A stretch of DNA of 64,000 nt from contig JAOANR010000001.1 of assembly GCA_030278955.1 (NCBI GenBank), forward strand, positions 2,382,894 to 2,446,893. Reading direction: 5' to 3'. This document shows, one piece after another, positions 56,201-64,000 of this stretch (within the stretch, counting starts at the first letter, position 1; each line of letters starts with the position of its first letter). The notes under the pieces were generated by a model. It searched no databases, had not been told where the DNA came from, and was given only the letters and a program-made list of their open reading frames with translations. A program made the position numbers and the translations under genes. This DNA comes from Hygrophila difformis. Its lineage: Eukaryota; Streptophyta; Magnoliopsida; Lamiales; Acanthaceae.

Positions 56201-57317
56201 GGATTTAGTCTTTCCCCCGGACCAGCTTAACGATGATGACACCCCTTTTTGGAGACATTCCTCTACTGGCATTTTCTCCATCCGCACAGCCATCCAACTT
56301 ATGGAAGATACCCGCAATCTAGCACCAGTTGATCCTATTTGGAAGCATATTTGGCGTTGGCCGGGTCCTCAACGTTCGAGGTCTTTTCTATGGCTTGCAG
56401 CTCATAATCGCTTGCTGACCAATTTGGAGAAACACAGACGGACGCTATCAGAGTCGGCTAACTGCTGGAAGTGTGGGGAACCTGAAGACATCATCCATGC
56501 TCTTAGAGATTGCTATGCCTCAGAATTGGTCTGGAGAAATTTGGAGATTCCTTTGCCCTCTTCTTTTTGGTCTACGAATATCCGTGATTGGATCCTTTCT
56601 ATGGTGTCTACTAAAGTTGGTGATAGGGTGGCCATGCAATTTGGCCTTACATGTTGGTCGATATGGAGGAACCGTTGTAGTGAGCTACATGCTTCAGATT
56701 TCACTCCCTGGAGTTCTCTTCATTGGTCGATTCGAAGAGCTTCAAGGGAATTTATTTCAGGTCACAACAAGCTTAAGAATACAGGCGTCAAGAGTTGGTA
56801 CACTAGAATGGTCAAATGGCAGAGACCTCCGGTTGGGTGGGTTAAAGCTAATAGTGATGGTCATCACTCCAGGAATTTATGCACTGCAGGTGGAGTTCTT
56901 CGAGATTCTGATGGGCGTTGGTTCGGTGGCGTTCGTGCAAAATTTCCTAAGTCCAGCATTGCTTCTGCTGAAGCTAGGGGGATTCTATTAAGTCTTCAAC
57001 TTGCTTGGGAGAAAGGTGTCAGCAAGCTCTTGGTTGAATCCGACAGCAAAGAAATCATTGATTTGATTAATTCTGGAAGCCCTCATATTGGCCCTCTAAC
57101 AAGAATCATCACTCAGATCCTGGATATGAAGTTTTGGAATTGGGAAGTCAAGTTTCAAGCCATTCCCAGGGAATGCAACAAAGTAGCAGACAAGTTCGTC
57201 AAAGGGAATTTCTCTCAGTTTTACTTTGGTCATATGGATAGGCCTCCTGATTGTATTCAGGATTTACTTCATAATGATGTAATTGGAACGTGCTCAGCAC
57301 AACAATTTTTGGAATAA
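53238..57317 (+). CDS. L1 ORF2 protein: endonuclease, reverse transcriptase, zinc region, RNase H
   Basis: The protein has 1359 residues from the ATG at 53238 (MALNIVFWNVQGAG); the frame is open upstream, but this ATG aligns with the second L1. An APE-type endonuclease is at about residues 1-230, with WNVQG, LFEPRISG, GGDLNCIAY and the SDHAPLVL catalytic motif. Reverse transcriptase covers about 480-760, with KAPGPDGF, GVRQGDPISPYIF and FADDILLF near residue 683. A zf-RVT domain follows (CWKCGEPEDIIHAL). A C-terminal RNase H at about 1200-1330 has NSDG, AEARGILLSL and VESDSKEI. All catalytic residues I can see are present. Confidence 0.94.
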   Translation: MALNIVFWNVQGAGSRSFGREFRDFTSSNKIDFIALFEPRISGFHADRFIRKSGFQHSFRVEAIGFSGGIWLLWKDGVEVQILEAHSQYIDAHISLNGLQFFVTAVYAAPNKARRAWLWPELLRISRARHEPWIVGGDLNCIAYLDEACGGRISITASLELQQWMSDSELREVKTYGNKFTWARGLIRRRLDRVLSNDAWCNLFPAATVEVKPRIASDHAPLVLRIDPSSNSSVRNRNNIFRFKAAWLDHPCFHSLIESIWQGPDSIPVKLSKLQEQALSWHDLKFASLGRRKRRIRGRIAGIEKRPNWEENPFLARLHNQLSTDLGKILQIEELNWIQRSTRDWLLVGDRNSKFYHSFVKQRQIRKRISMLEDSQGTLFQSEEDVQEMILEFFIKLYTEESSFTGDVPKLMDSPKTISSMDRDLFQRLPSLEETFKAIKSMSPLKAPGPDGFQAIFYQQTWDTTGLSVHNSICEYFSGRRDIKEINLTQIVLIPKISNPRSVTQYRPISLCNVFYKIITKILTLRLSNIMPSLIASGQSSFVKHRFLHDNIMTCQELIHRLEKSTAKPGFMMIKLDLEKAYDRLKWSFIRDTLTCAGFSLASIDLIMKCVESPSMQVSWNNVLSRPFNPSRGVRQGDPISPYIFILCMERLGNLINDAVVSGRWKTKGWDRNRLKVPYLFFADDILLFAKATVPQASLIKSILDKFTAASGLSINPLKSHVIFGKGLGRAEKQNILQELGIAQAASVGTCLGVPILTGRRSAKHFGFLIDKLNNKVGNWSNKFLSFAGRITLVKSVLQAMGNHILQVIRLPCKVHAELDKIIRNFLWGSTRAKRKVHLIAWDRITESVDRGGLGIRRTKDLNEALLMKGCWSLLTRDSPWIHIMKFQYGWRGHSFTHNVQSFSPIARDLFSVWESFCNNLGWNISNGKQVSFWKDRWLNGDLLLQDWALVDLPIEEQERTVGEYVISTGWNHQHLAQFLPPAILHKLDLVFPPDQLNDDDTPFWRHSSTGIFSIRTAIQLMEDTRNLAPVDPIWKHIWRWPGPQRSRSFLWLAAHNRLLTNLEKHRRTLSESANCWKCGEPEDIIHALRDCYASELVWRNLEIPLPSSFWSTNIRDWILSMVSTKVGDRVAMQFGLTCWSIWRNRCSELHASDFTPWSSLHWSIRRASREFISGHNKLKNTGVKSWYTRMVKWQRPPVGWVKANSDGHHSRNLCTAGGVLRDSDGRWFGGVRAKFPKSSIASAEARGILLSLQLAWEKGVSKLLVESDSKEIIDLINSGSPHIGPLTRIITQILDMKFWNWEVKFQAIPRECNKVADKFVKGNFSQFYFGHMDRPPDCIQDLLHNDVIGTCSAQQFLE

Positions 57318-57366
57318 AATGGCTCCGGCCCTCCTTTTCCCCCCGAAAAAAAAAAAACCTTCTTTT

Positions 57367-57803
57367 ATACGAAATTTTTTTCCTTTGCATGAATATATCA
57401 AATTTTAAAATATTGTAGTACACAACATGCAATAACTTTTTTGGGTACACAAAGCACAATACGCAATAATTGTGTGACTTGATTTTTTCGGGTAAATTAT
57501 ATGCTTTAGAATTTAGATATATAAAGTACAAGTTGCAATACTATTTCTTTTATTAGTTTGAGATATCTTTTTCATCCTCAACTAAAAATGGCTTGACTCC
57601 ACAGAAAATCCGCACATAATTTACACTGTCGGGACTTGAACACCACGGTGCTGATCTGAAATCAGGGATATGGCTGGCATCCTTTTGGTATTTATTATTA
57701 AAAATTTAAAATAATTCCTCTTGCTATTATTAGAACTACGAAATCTCGAATATATTAATTTAATGTCACGTAGTACTATTATCCTTTTATCCTTGATTTC
57801 TTT
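57367..57803. other. AT-rich intergenic DNA
   Basis: No gene is recognised. Confidence 0.45.
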
Positions 57804-57970
57804 ATTTTTTTTTTGGAAGAGCCATTGAAGGCCTGGAAAGGGGTGGTGGGAGCCCATGCCACACAATTACAAAGGAAAAAAACAGGGAGGGATAGGGGGC
57901 CGGTGGGGAATCGAACCTCCAACCTTCCGTTGGAAGTCAAGGGACTTAACCACTTGGGCTAAGTCCTCAT
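57804..57970 (-). mobile_element. tRNA-derived SINE, family 1, copy 4 (best preserved)
   Basis: On the minus strand the head reads GAGGACTTAGCCCAAGTGG (A-box TAGCCCAAGTGG), then B-box GGTTCGATTCC, then CCCACCGGCCCCCTATCCC, then GTGTGGCATGGGCTCCCACC and an A tail. Target duplications are not clear. Confidence 0.85.
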
Positions 57971-59180
57971 ATATTAGCAAAGCAAATAATCCATGTTATT
58001 TTATTAGCTTAATTAAACTCTCGAAACATGTAATGCCACATATATCCCTAATAAGCATTTGAAAATTGCAGGGGTCGCACGGCTATGCTTGATTTCATTT
58101 CAATTATTTCAGATCTGTCTGAAAAGGTCAGGTAAGGGCAAGGCCACAATTAAAATATTCAAATGATAACATTATAACAAGATTGCTTCTCTGTCACGAT
58201 AATTATACATTGATTTCTGTTGAAAAGGAGGTTGCTTACTTTAATTTCACTAGCTTCAAGTTGTGGTACTATTTCCTAAAAACAAATAAAAGATGTAGTA
58301 CTTATAGTTATAATAATCATATTTGTTATTAATATTATTATTATCTTTTTATAAAAAAATATCTTTCTAGATTTGTCCATTAGAGGATATAATTGCTTCC
58401 TCCCTGTTGATGTTATATAATTCTGAAGGGGAGTATATTATTGTAATCTCCATTTGAGGTCCTTAATGTGATGTACCATTTACAAATATTGTTTAATGTT
58501 GAATTAATTCAAAGTAAATAAATGAGTGAATTGTTGTAATTCCAATTCCAACTTCTTATTGAATTATCAGGAATGAGAGGTTTGATTCCAATCCAATCCG
58601 AATCCGAATTATTTCATTTTAATTTGATTTTAACTAGAACACTAATTAATTGTTGTTCTCAAAACAGAAAGAACAATGCAGCAATATCAATCACATACAA
58701 AGACAAACATCTTTATATTCACTTTGTTACTAATATTACTAATGTATCTAATAAAGTAATAATACAGCCCAATTTAAACCAAATTTATTCCAATACTTTT
58801 AAGTGTAATTAGAAGTGCATCAAATACTTAAATTTATATATATATTTTAAAAATGAAATCATATAATCCATTAAATTCGACGCGAATTTAACACAACATA
58901 CAAAACAAAATCATATGCTCAATTGTCACGCCCTTTTTGTCCCTAGACTCGAACAATAATACAATCCACACATATTTTTGTGGTAGGTCACGTGTATTTG
59001 CAATTGTTGGTATGATTGATCAACTATTGAGCGAGTCAAAAAAATAAAATTAAATCTAAGCTAATGGGTCCCCAACGTGTCACGTTCCTATAAGTATAAA
59101 AGTGTAAAATTATTAAAAATTTATAAATTTTAACCGTTATATCTACAGTAGTATGAAAATAATAATACTATCCATGTGTT
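57971..59180. other. Intergenic DNA
   Basis: AT-rich. No gene is seen. The last part may contain the 5' leader of the second L1. Confidence 0.45.
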
Positions 59181-59239
59181 AGGAAGTTGTTAGCGCTCTC
59201 TCCAAGAATTCTTCAAGATTTTAGTCTGGTTTGATCAAG

Positions 59240-60724
59240 ATGGCGGATGTTGAAATGGAGGATCATGGCGGTGTGCCGCCAGATCCTGGAGACTTCCGGC
59301 AACCTAACCGCCCACGCTCTCTCTATAGTGATATTGCTAGACGAGGAGCGGTTTCACGCCACATTCTTATTGATGATGAAGCGTTGGAGTCTACCGGAGA
59401 TGTTGATGATATCGTCCAAACCACGTACAATGGCATTCCACGCTTCCAGATATCGGAAGCTTTTAAACAAACTCTCCTCCGGCCCTGGTTGCATGCGGTT
59501 GTTCTCAAGGTCATCGGCCGGAATGTCTCTTACCGTGTTCTTAAATCAAGATTGGATAGTTTATGGCCTGCTTCTGTTTCTTGCCCCCTAATCGATGTCG
59601 GCAACGGCTACTATATTGTTCGATTTAAGGGTGAGAATGATGCTGTTCATGCTTTGGTAGGCGGTCCATGGATGATAGCTGGACATTATTTACATGTGCA
59701 GCCTTGGCAGGAAGATTTTGATCTTGATACTAACAAGGTTGATTCTTTTGTCACGTGGATTCGGATTCCTAAAATTCCCATCTTCCTCTATAATAGACAA
59801 TATTTGATACGGTTGGCTTCATCGATCGGAAAAGTAGTCTGTGTAGACAGCAACACAGACACCACGGCCCGTGCCTGCTATGCTAGACTGGCAGTTCGGA
59901 TTGATATGGACAAACCACTTACTCCCCAAGTTATGGTCGGTGATCGCATCATTGGAGTGGAATATGAAAACATCAAGGCCATCTGTTTTCACTGCGGATG
60001 CTATGGGCATGGACAAACTTCATGCCCTGAATTAGTTGTTCCAGAGAAAGAAAAGGAAGAGACGCCCCCCCAGGAGGTAGCCAAAGACCAAGAAGCTAAG
60101 TCCGGATATGGCCCGTGGATGTTCGTGCAGACAAGGAGAAGATTTCAAGCAAGTGGTGGCCGATCTGTGAATCAAAGAAACCCTACTAATAATCGATTCG
60201 ATATATTAATGGAGGATCAAGAACCTGTTCAAGGCGATGGACATCCAGAAGATCCTGCATCAACTCAAGATCCTCCATACCCAGCTCCCCACCGATCCGC
60301 CCTTCCTAGGGACAGTCCTCCTCATGCATGCACTAATCGACCGTCTAGACGTACCCCCTCTCCACACCGAGAGATCCCTGTGATCCCTCCGTCTCATGTT
60401 ACCCCCTCGCGCCATCCAAGTTCCAGTCCGCGTTCATCTTCAGAACCTGATACACATACCAATTTCCCCTCATCCCCTTCTTGGTCCAAGCAACCTTCGG
60501 GAGCATGGATCAAACCTATTCCATCTAACCTGCCACCTAATAATCACTTAGTAGTGGAAGTCATTGACCCCTCCACGCATGTTCACAAAAGAACTAAAAG
60601 GCTATGGGGAAAAATGGCTGATAGACCCCCAGATTCCCCTCCTTCAATGCGAGTAGATGCCTTAGAGGAGGATTTATCTGATGTTCCAGCCAAGCATGGT
60701 CGTGCAACCAGCATGCCGCCATAA
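59240..60724 (+). CDS. L1 ORF1 protein, copy 2
   Basis: The protein has 494 residues from the ATG at 59240 (MADVEMEDHGGVPPD). A DUF4283 domain (HAVVLKVIGRNVSYRVLKSR to GGPWMIAGHYLHVQPWQEDF) and the zinc knuckle CFHCGCYGHGQTSC near residues 249-262 match copy 1 in position. The C-terminal third is proline-rich. No frameshift or stop is seen. Confidence 0.9.
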   Translation: MADVEMEDHGGVPPDPGDFRQPNRPRSLYSDIARRGAVSRHILIDDEALESTGDVDDIVQTTYNGIPRFQISEAFKQTLLRPWLHAVVLKVIGRNVSYRVLKSRLDSLWPASVSCPLIDVGNGYYIVRFKGENDAVHALVGGPWMIAGHYLHVQPWQEDFDLDTNKVDSFVTWIRIPKIPIFLYNRQYLIRLASSIGKVVCVDSNTDTTARACYARLAVRIDMDKPLTPQVMVGDRIIGVEYENIKAICFHCGCYGHGQTSCPELVVPEKEKEETPPQEVAKDQEAKSGYGPWMFVQTRRRFQASGGRSVNQRNPTNNRFDILMEDQEPVQGDGHPEDPASTQDPPYPAPHRSALPRDSPPHACTNRPSRRTPSPHREIPVIPPSHVTPSRHPSSSPRSSSEPDTHTNFPSSPSWSKQPSGAWIKPIPSNLPPNNHLVVEVIDPSTHVHKRTKRLWGKMADRPPDSPPSMRVDALEEDLSDVPAKHGRATSMPP

Positions 60725-60776
60725 CCAGGATTCCTCTTTGTGTTTTAGTATCTTTATTGTTTTTCTTTCATTCAGT

Positions 60777-63700
60777 ATGCATTTTAATTTTGTTTGTTGG
60801 AATGTACAGGGGGCAGCATCATCCTCCTTTCGTAGAGAGTTTCGGGATTTAACCTCCAGTAAGAGGGTGGATTTGGTGGCTTTGTTTGAGCCTCGCATTA
60901 GTGGCCGTCGTGCTGATCATTTTATCCGTTGCAGTGGCTTTCCATGTTCTTATCGAATTGAGGCTTCGGGGTTCAGTGGTGGAATCTGGATTCTTTGGAG
61001 AGATAATGTGTCCGTTGAAATTTTGGACAGCCATTCTCAGTATGTGGATTTTAGGATTAAGGATGATGCGAGCTTTCTCTATGTTACTATGGTCTACGCT
61101 GCCCCTAATAGGTTCCGTAGGACTTGGCTATGGCCCGAGCTCTCAAGAATAGCATCTTGTCGACATGAACCATGGCTTATTGGAGGAGATCTTAATTGTA
61201 TTGCTCGATTTGATGAATCTAGGGGTGGCCATCATAATGCAGGCCTTTGTGATGAACTTCATAATTGGATTTCAGATACTCAGCTAATTGAGTTGAAAAC
61301 TTTTGGTAATAGGTTTACATGGGCCAGAGGGATGCTTCGACGTCGCCTTGATCGCCTTTTGGGGAACGAGGCCTGGCACACTCATTTTCCTTATTGCACT
61401 GTTGAAGTTCTTCCTCGCATCCAATCCGACCATGCACCTTTGTTTACCAGTATTACTGAGAGAGTTAATAGGAACAAGAGGAATTGTCCAAAGGTTTTCA
61501 GGTACAATGCTGGATGGCAAAGCTATCCTAGCTTTCGCAAGATTATTAATTCTGCTTGGAATAGTGGATTACCCTTGCAGGATACTTTATTTAATGTTAA
61601 AGATGATATCACAAAATGGAGAGACAAAGTCTTTAGCGACCAGTATAGGAGGAAAGCTCGAATCCGTGCTAGACTCAAAGGAATTGAGAAGCAACTTGAT
61701 TGGGATCATAACCATTTTTCTAGAAGGCTGCACAGCCAATTGAGTTCTGAACTTGGTACAATCTTGGAAAAGGAGGAGATCACTTGGATTCAAAGGAGTA
61801 CTAGAGACTGGAGTCTTGCTGGAGATCAGAACACGAGTTTTTTCCACAACTTTGTAAAGGCTAGGCAAAGAAAGAAGATATTTTCTGTTCTGGAGGATGC
61901 TTCTGGGAACATTTGCAGGGAGGAGAGTAATATCCAGTCTATGGTTAGATCTTATTTCCAGCAATTATATCAAAATTCTCTTACCCCTATGCCTAATTCT
62001 ACCACCTTATCTGGGCATATTACTACCTTATCATCTTCTGAAAAGGATCTACTATGCACTGTCCCTTCCAAGGAGGAAGTTTGGAAAGCTATAAAGAGTA
62101 TGGCCCCTTTGAAAGCCCCTGGACCGGATGGTTTCCATGCCATGTTCTATCAGCATAATTGGCCTACAGTTGGTGACTCAGTCTATAAATTTGTTCGTGA
62201 TTGTTTCAGTGGTTTACAGGATATTTCTAGTGTGAATCAAACCTCTATTATTTTGATACCAAAAGTTCCTAACCCTAAGTCAGTCAAACAATTTCGTCCT
62301 ATTAGTTTGTGCAATGTGATCTACAAGGTCGTCACTAAAGTGCTTGTTAATCGTATGACTCACCTTATGCCTCGGCTCATCAGTCAGGGTCAAGCAGGTT
62401 TTGTTAAAGGACGAATCATCCAAGATAATATCATCCTTGCAAGGGAGATCAACCATTATCTGCTCAAGTCTGCTGCCAAACCAGGATATATGATATTGAA
62501 ATTGGATCTAGAGAAAGCTTATGATAAGCTCGGTTGGAGTTTTATCAAAGACACTCTAATGCTATTTGATTTTCCCACTTCTTGTATTGATCTCATTATG
62601 ATGTGTATTACATCCACTTCTTTTCAGGTTTTCTGGAATGGTCATCCTACTCCTCCTTTCACCCCATCTTGTGGTATTCGTCAGGGGGATCCAATGTCAC
62701 CCTACATCTTTATTCTATGCTTGGAAAGGCTTGGAGCAATGATATCCCATGCAGTGGAGGATGGCCAATGGAAACCTGTGTCATGGGACAATGGCCAACT
62801 TAAAATTCCTTATGCTTTCTTTGCCGATGACATACTTCTTTTTTCCAAAGCGACTGTTGCTCAAGCTATCCAGGTTAAATCTGTGTTATCCCATTTTAGT
62901 GATTGTTCTGGCTTAATTGTTAGTTCTGCCAAATCTAGGATATATTTTGGTAATGCTGTATCACGAGTTGACAGAAGAAATATTTCTAATATTTTGGCTT
63001 TTCAAACCTCTTCTGATTTAGGCATTTATCTTGGTATTCCAATGACTACTGGTAGAAAATCATATAAAGATTTTGAGTTTATCTTGGAAAGAATGAAATC
63101 TAAACTAAGTGGCTGGGCTCACCGTTATCTTAGCCTAGCTGGTCGCACTACCCTTATTAAATCTGTATTGCAAGCTGTTGGTCAATATCTAATGCAGGTG
63201 GTTAACCTCCCAAAGAGAACTATTAGTGCTATGGAAAAGATCTGTAGGGATTTTTTGTGGGGTTCTTACAACAATATTAAGAAGGTCCATCTTATTGCAT
63301 GGGATACCATTACCTTGCCTACTGCACATGGAGGTCTTGGGATCAGAAAGCTCAGTTCCACCAACAAGGCTTTGCTTATGAAAAGTTGGTGGGGTATTCT
63401 AACTAGAGATACTTTATGGTCAAAAGTAATGAAAAAGCGTTTTGGTTGGAAGGGTCATAAGTTCTCTCATCATCATCAAGCTTTATCTCAATTTGCAAAA
63501 GATTTGGCAGCGGTTCACCAATCCTTTAGTTCTCTCCTTGGTTGGAAAGTTGGTAATGGTAAGAAGACACTTTTTTGGTCTGATACATGGATTAACCAAG
63601 ATATCTCCTTGCAGGACTTTGTTACTCGTCCTCTCCTTGCTTCTGAATTGGATAGAACAGTGGCTTCTTATATCATTGATAATTCATGGAATATGCATGA

Positions 63701-64000
63701 ATTGGATAACCTACTCACATCTGAAGGAATCACCTTGCTTAACCTCCAACCTATACCTCTCGACAGCACTAGAGAAGATGTGCCTTTTTGGAAGCCATGT
63801 CCCCGTGGTGTCTTCTCGATCAGTAGCACTCTCAACTATTGGTCTTCTGCCTCTAGCTATGATGGTATTGTTGATTGGAAGAGCATTTGGAAATGGCCAG
63901 TCCCTTTCCGGACCAGATTTTTCCTTTGGCTTGCTGTGCATGGCAAGCTCCTTACAGCCATGGAGAGATCCAAAAGACATATTACCTCCAACTCAAATTG
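60777..64000 (+). CDS. L1 ORF2 protein, copy 2, partial at window end
   Basis: From the ATG at 60777 (MHFNFVCWNVQGA) the frame stays open for about 1074 codons to the window edge; I translated it line by line and found no stop. Endonuclease motifs LFEPRISG, GGDLNCIAR and SDHAPLF, and RT motifs KAPGPDGF, GIRQGDPMSPYIF and FADDILLF (near residue 681) are intact. The zinc and RNase H regions lie mostly outside the window. ORF1 ends 52 nt upstream. Confidence 0.9.
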   Translation, partial: MHFNFVCWNVQGAASSSFRREFRDLTSSKRVDLVALFEPRISGRRADHFIRCSGFPCSYRIEASGFSGGIWILWRDNVSVEILDSHSQYVDFRIKDDASFLYVTMVYAAPNRFRRTWLWPELSRIASCRHEPWLIGGDLNCIARFDESRGGHHNAGLCDELHNWISDTQLIELKTFGNRFTWARGMLRRRLDRLLGNEAWHTHFPYCTVEVLPRIQSDHAPLFTSITERVNRNKRNCPKVFRYNAGWQSYPSFRKIINSAWNSGLPLQDTLFNVKDDITKWRDKVFSDQYRRKARIRARLKGIEKQLDWDHNHFSRRLHSQLSSELGTILEKEEITWIQRSTRDWSLAGDQNTSFFHNFVKARQRKKIFSVLEDASGNICREESNIQSMVRSYFQQLYQNSLTPMPNSTTLSGHITTLSSSEKDLLCTVPSKEEVWKAIKSMAPLKAPGPDGFHAMFYQHNWPTVGDSVYKFVRDCFSGLQDISSVNQTSIILIPKVPNPKSVKQFRPISLCNVIYKVVTKVLVNRMTHLMPRLISQGQAGFVKGRIIQDNIILAREINHYLLKSAAKPGYMILKLDLEKAYDKLGWSFIKDTLMLFDFPTSCIDLIMMCITSTSFQVFWNGHPTPPFTPSCGIRQGDPMSPYIFILCLERLGAMISHAVEDGQWKPVSWDNGQLKIPYAFFADDILLFSKATVAQAIQVKSVLSHFSDCSGLIVSSAKSRIYFGNAVSRVDRRNISNILAFQTSSDLGIYLGIPMTTGRKSYKDFEFILERMKSKLSGWAHRYLSLAGRTTLIKSVLQAVGQYLMQVVNLPKRTISAMEKICRDFLWGSYNNIKKVHLIAWDTITLPTAHGGLGIRKLSSTNKALLMKSWWGILTRDTLWSKVMKKRFGWKGHKFSHHHQALSQFAKDLAAVHQSFSSLLGWKVGNGKKTLFWSDTWINQDISLQDFVTRPLLASELDRTVASYIIDNSWNMHELDNLLTSEGITLLNLQPIPLDSTREDVPFWKPCPRGVFSISSTLNYWSSASSYDGIVDWKSIWKWPVPFRTRFFLWLAVHGKLLTAMERSKRHITSNSN

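Larger units (their letters stand above)
51612..57353 (+). mobile_element. Full-length L1-type LINE, copy 1, 5.74 kb
   Basis: It is flanked by an exact 13-bp duplication, AAAACCTTCTTTT (51599-51611 and 57354-57366). It has a short 5' leader (~80 nt), intact ORF1 and ORF2, and a short 3' region ending in an A run (57346-57353). Both frames lack disabling mutations. It is a candidate for recent or current activity. Confidence 0.93.
59190..64000 (+). mobile_element. L1-type LINE, copy 2, cut by the window edge
   Basis: Related to copy 1 but clearly diverged. ORF1 is complete and ORF2 is open to base 64000. The 5' edge is approximate. The 3' end and target duplication lie outside the window. Confidence 0.9.

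Overview
This is a plant nuclear window: spliced genes with GT-AG introns, very AT-rich intergenic DNA, and every major plant transposon class. The gene families and intron positions fit a eudicot. I lean towards an asterid such as Lamiales, but the sequence alone does not prove that. No prokaryotic or organellar signal was seen.

Layout. 0.8-2.8 kb: a four-exon CCCH zinc-finger gene (minus). 3.6-8.5 kb: a five-exon IQ67-domain gene of the IQD32 type (minus). 8.6-16.1 kb: a transposon cluster holding Stowaway MITEs, a MULE-like foldback element with 9-bp target duplications, and a 3-kb Helitron with nested insertions. 16.9-19.1 kb: a group I bZIP gene (minus), with a young copia retrotransposon that has no gag inserted just upstream (19.3-23.8 kb). 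24.4-26.5 kb: a BBR/BPC class II gene (minus). 28.5-30.6 kb: a second bZIP paralogue (minus). 30.7-39 kb: SINEs, Tourist-like, Stowaway and MULE-like elements, a second Helitron end, and a perfect 201-bp palindrome made of SINE halves. 39.2-42.6 kb: a tentative, unrecognised small multi-exon gene (minus) with a tandemly duplicated exon. 43.0-44.9 kb: the V-ATPase proteolipid subunit c gene (plus). 45-47.8 kb: hAT and Stowaway elements. 49.1-50.2 kb: a double B-box gene of the BBX20/21 type (minus). 51.6-57.4 kb: a full-length L1 LINE with intact ORF1 and ORF2. 59.2 kb to the window end: a second L1 whose ORF2 is still open at the edge.

Gene context. From memory of Arabidopsis locus numbers, CCCH and IQD32 are neighbours on chromosome 1 (At1g19860/At1g19870). 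bZIP29, BPC5 and VHA-c3 are consecutive on chromosome 4 (At4g38900/38910/38920), with BBX20 (At4g39070) close by. The host genes here therefore look like a conserved regulatory gene block inflated by recent transposition. The genes act in transcription (bZIP, BPC, BBX), calmodulin and microtubule scaffolding (IQD), possible RNA binding (CCCH) and vacuolar proton pumping (VHA-c). They share a neighbourhood, not a known pathway.
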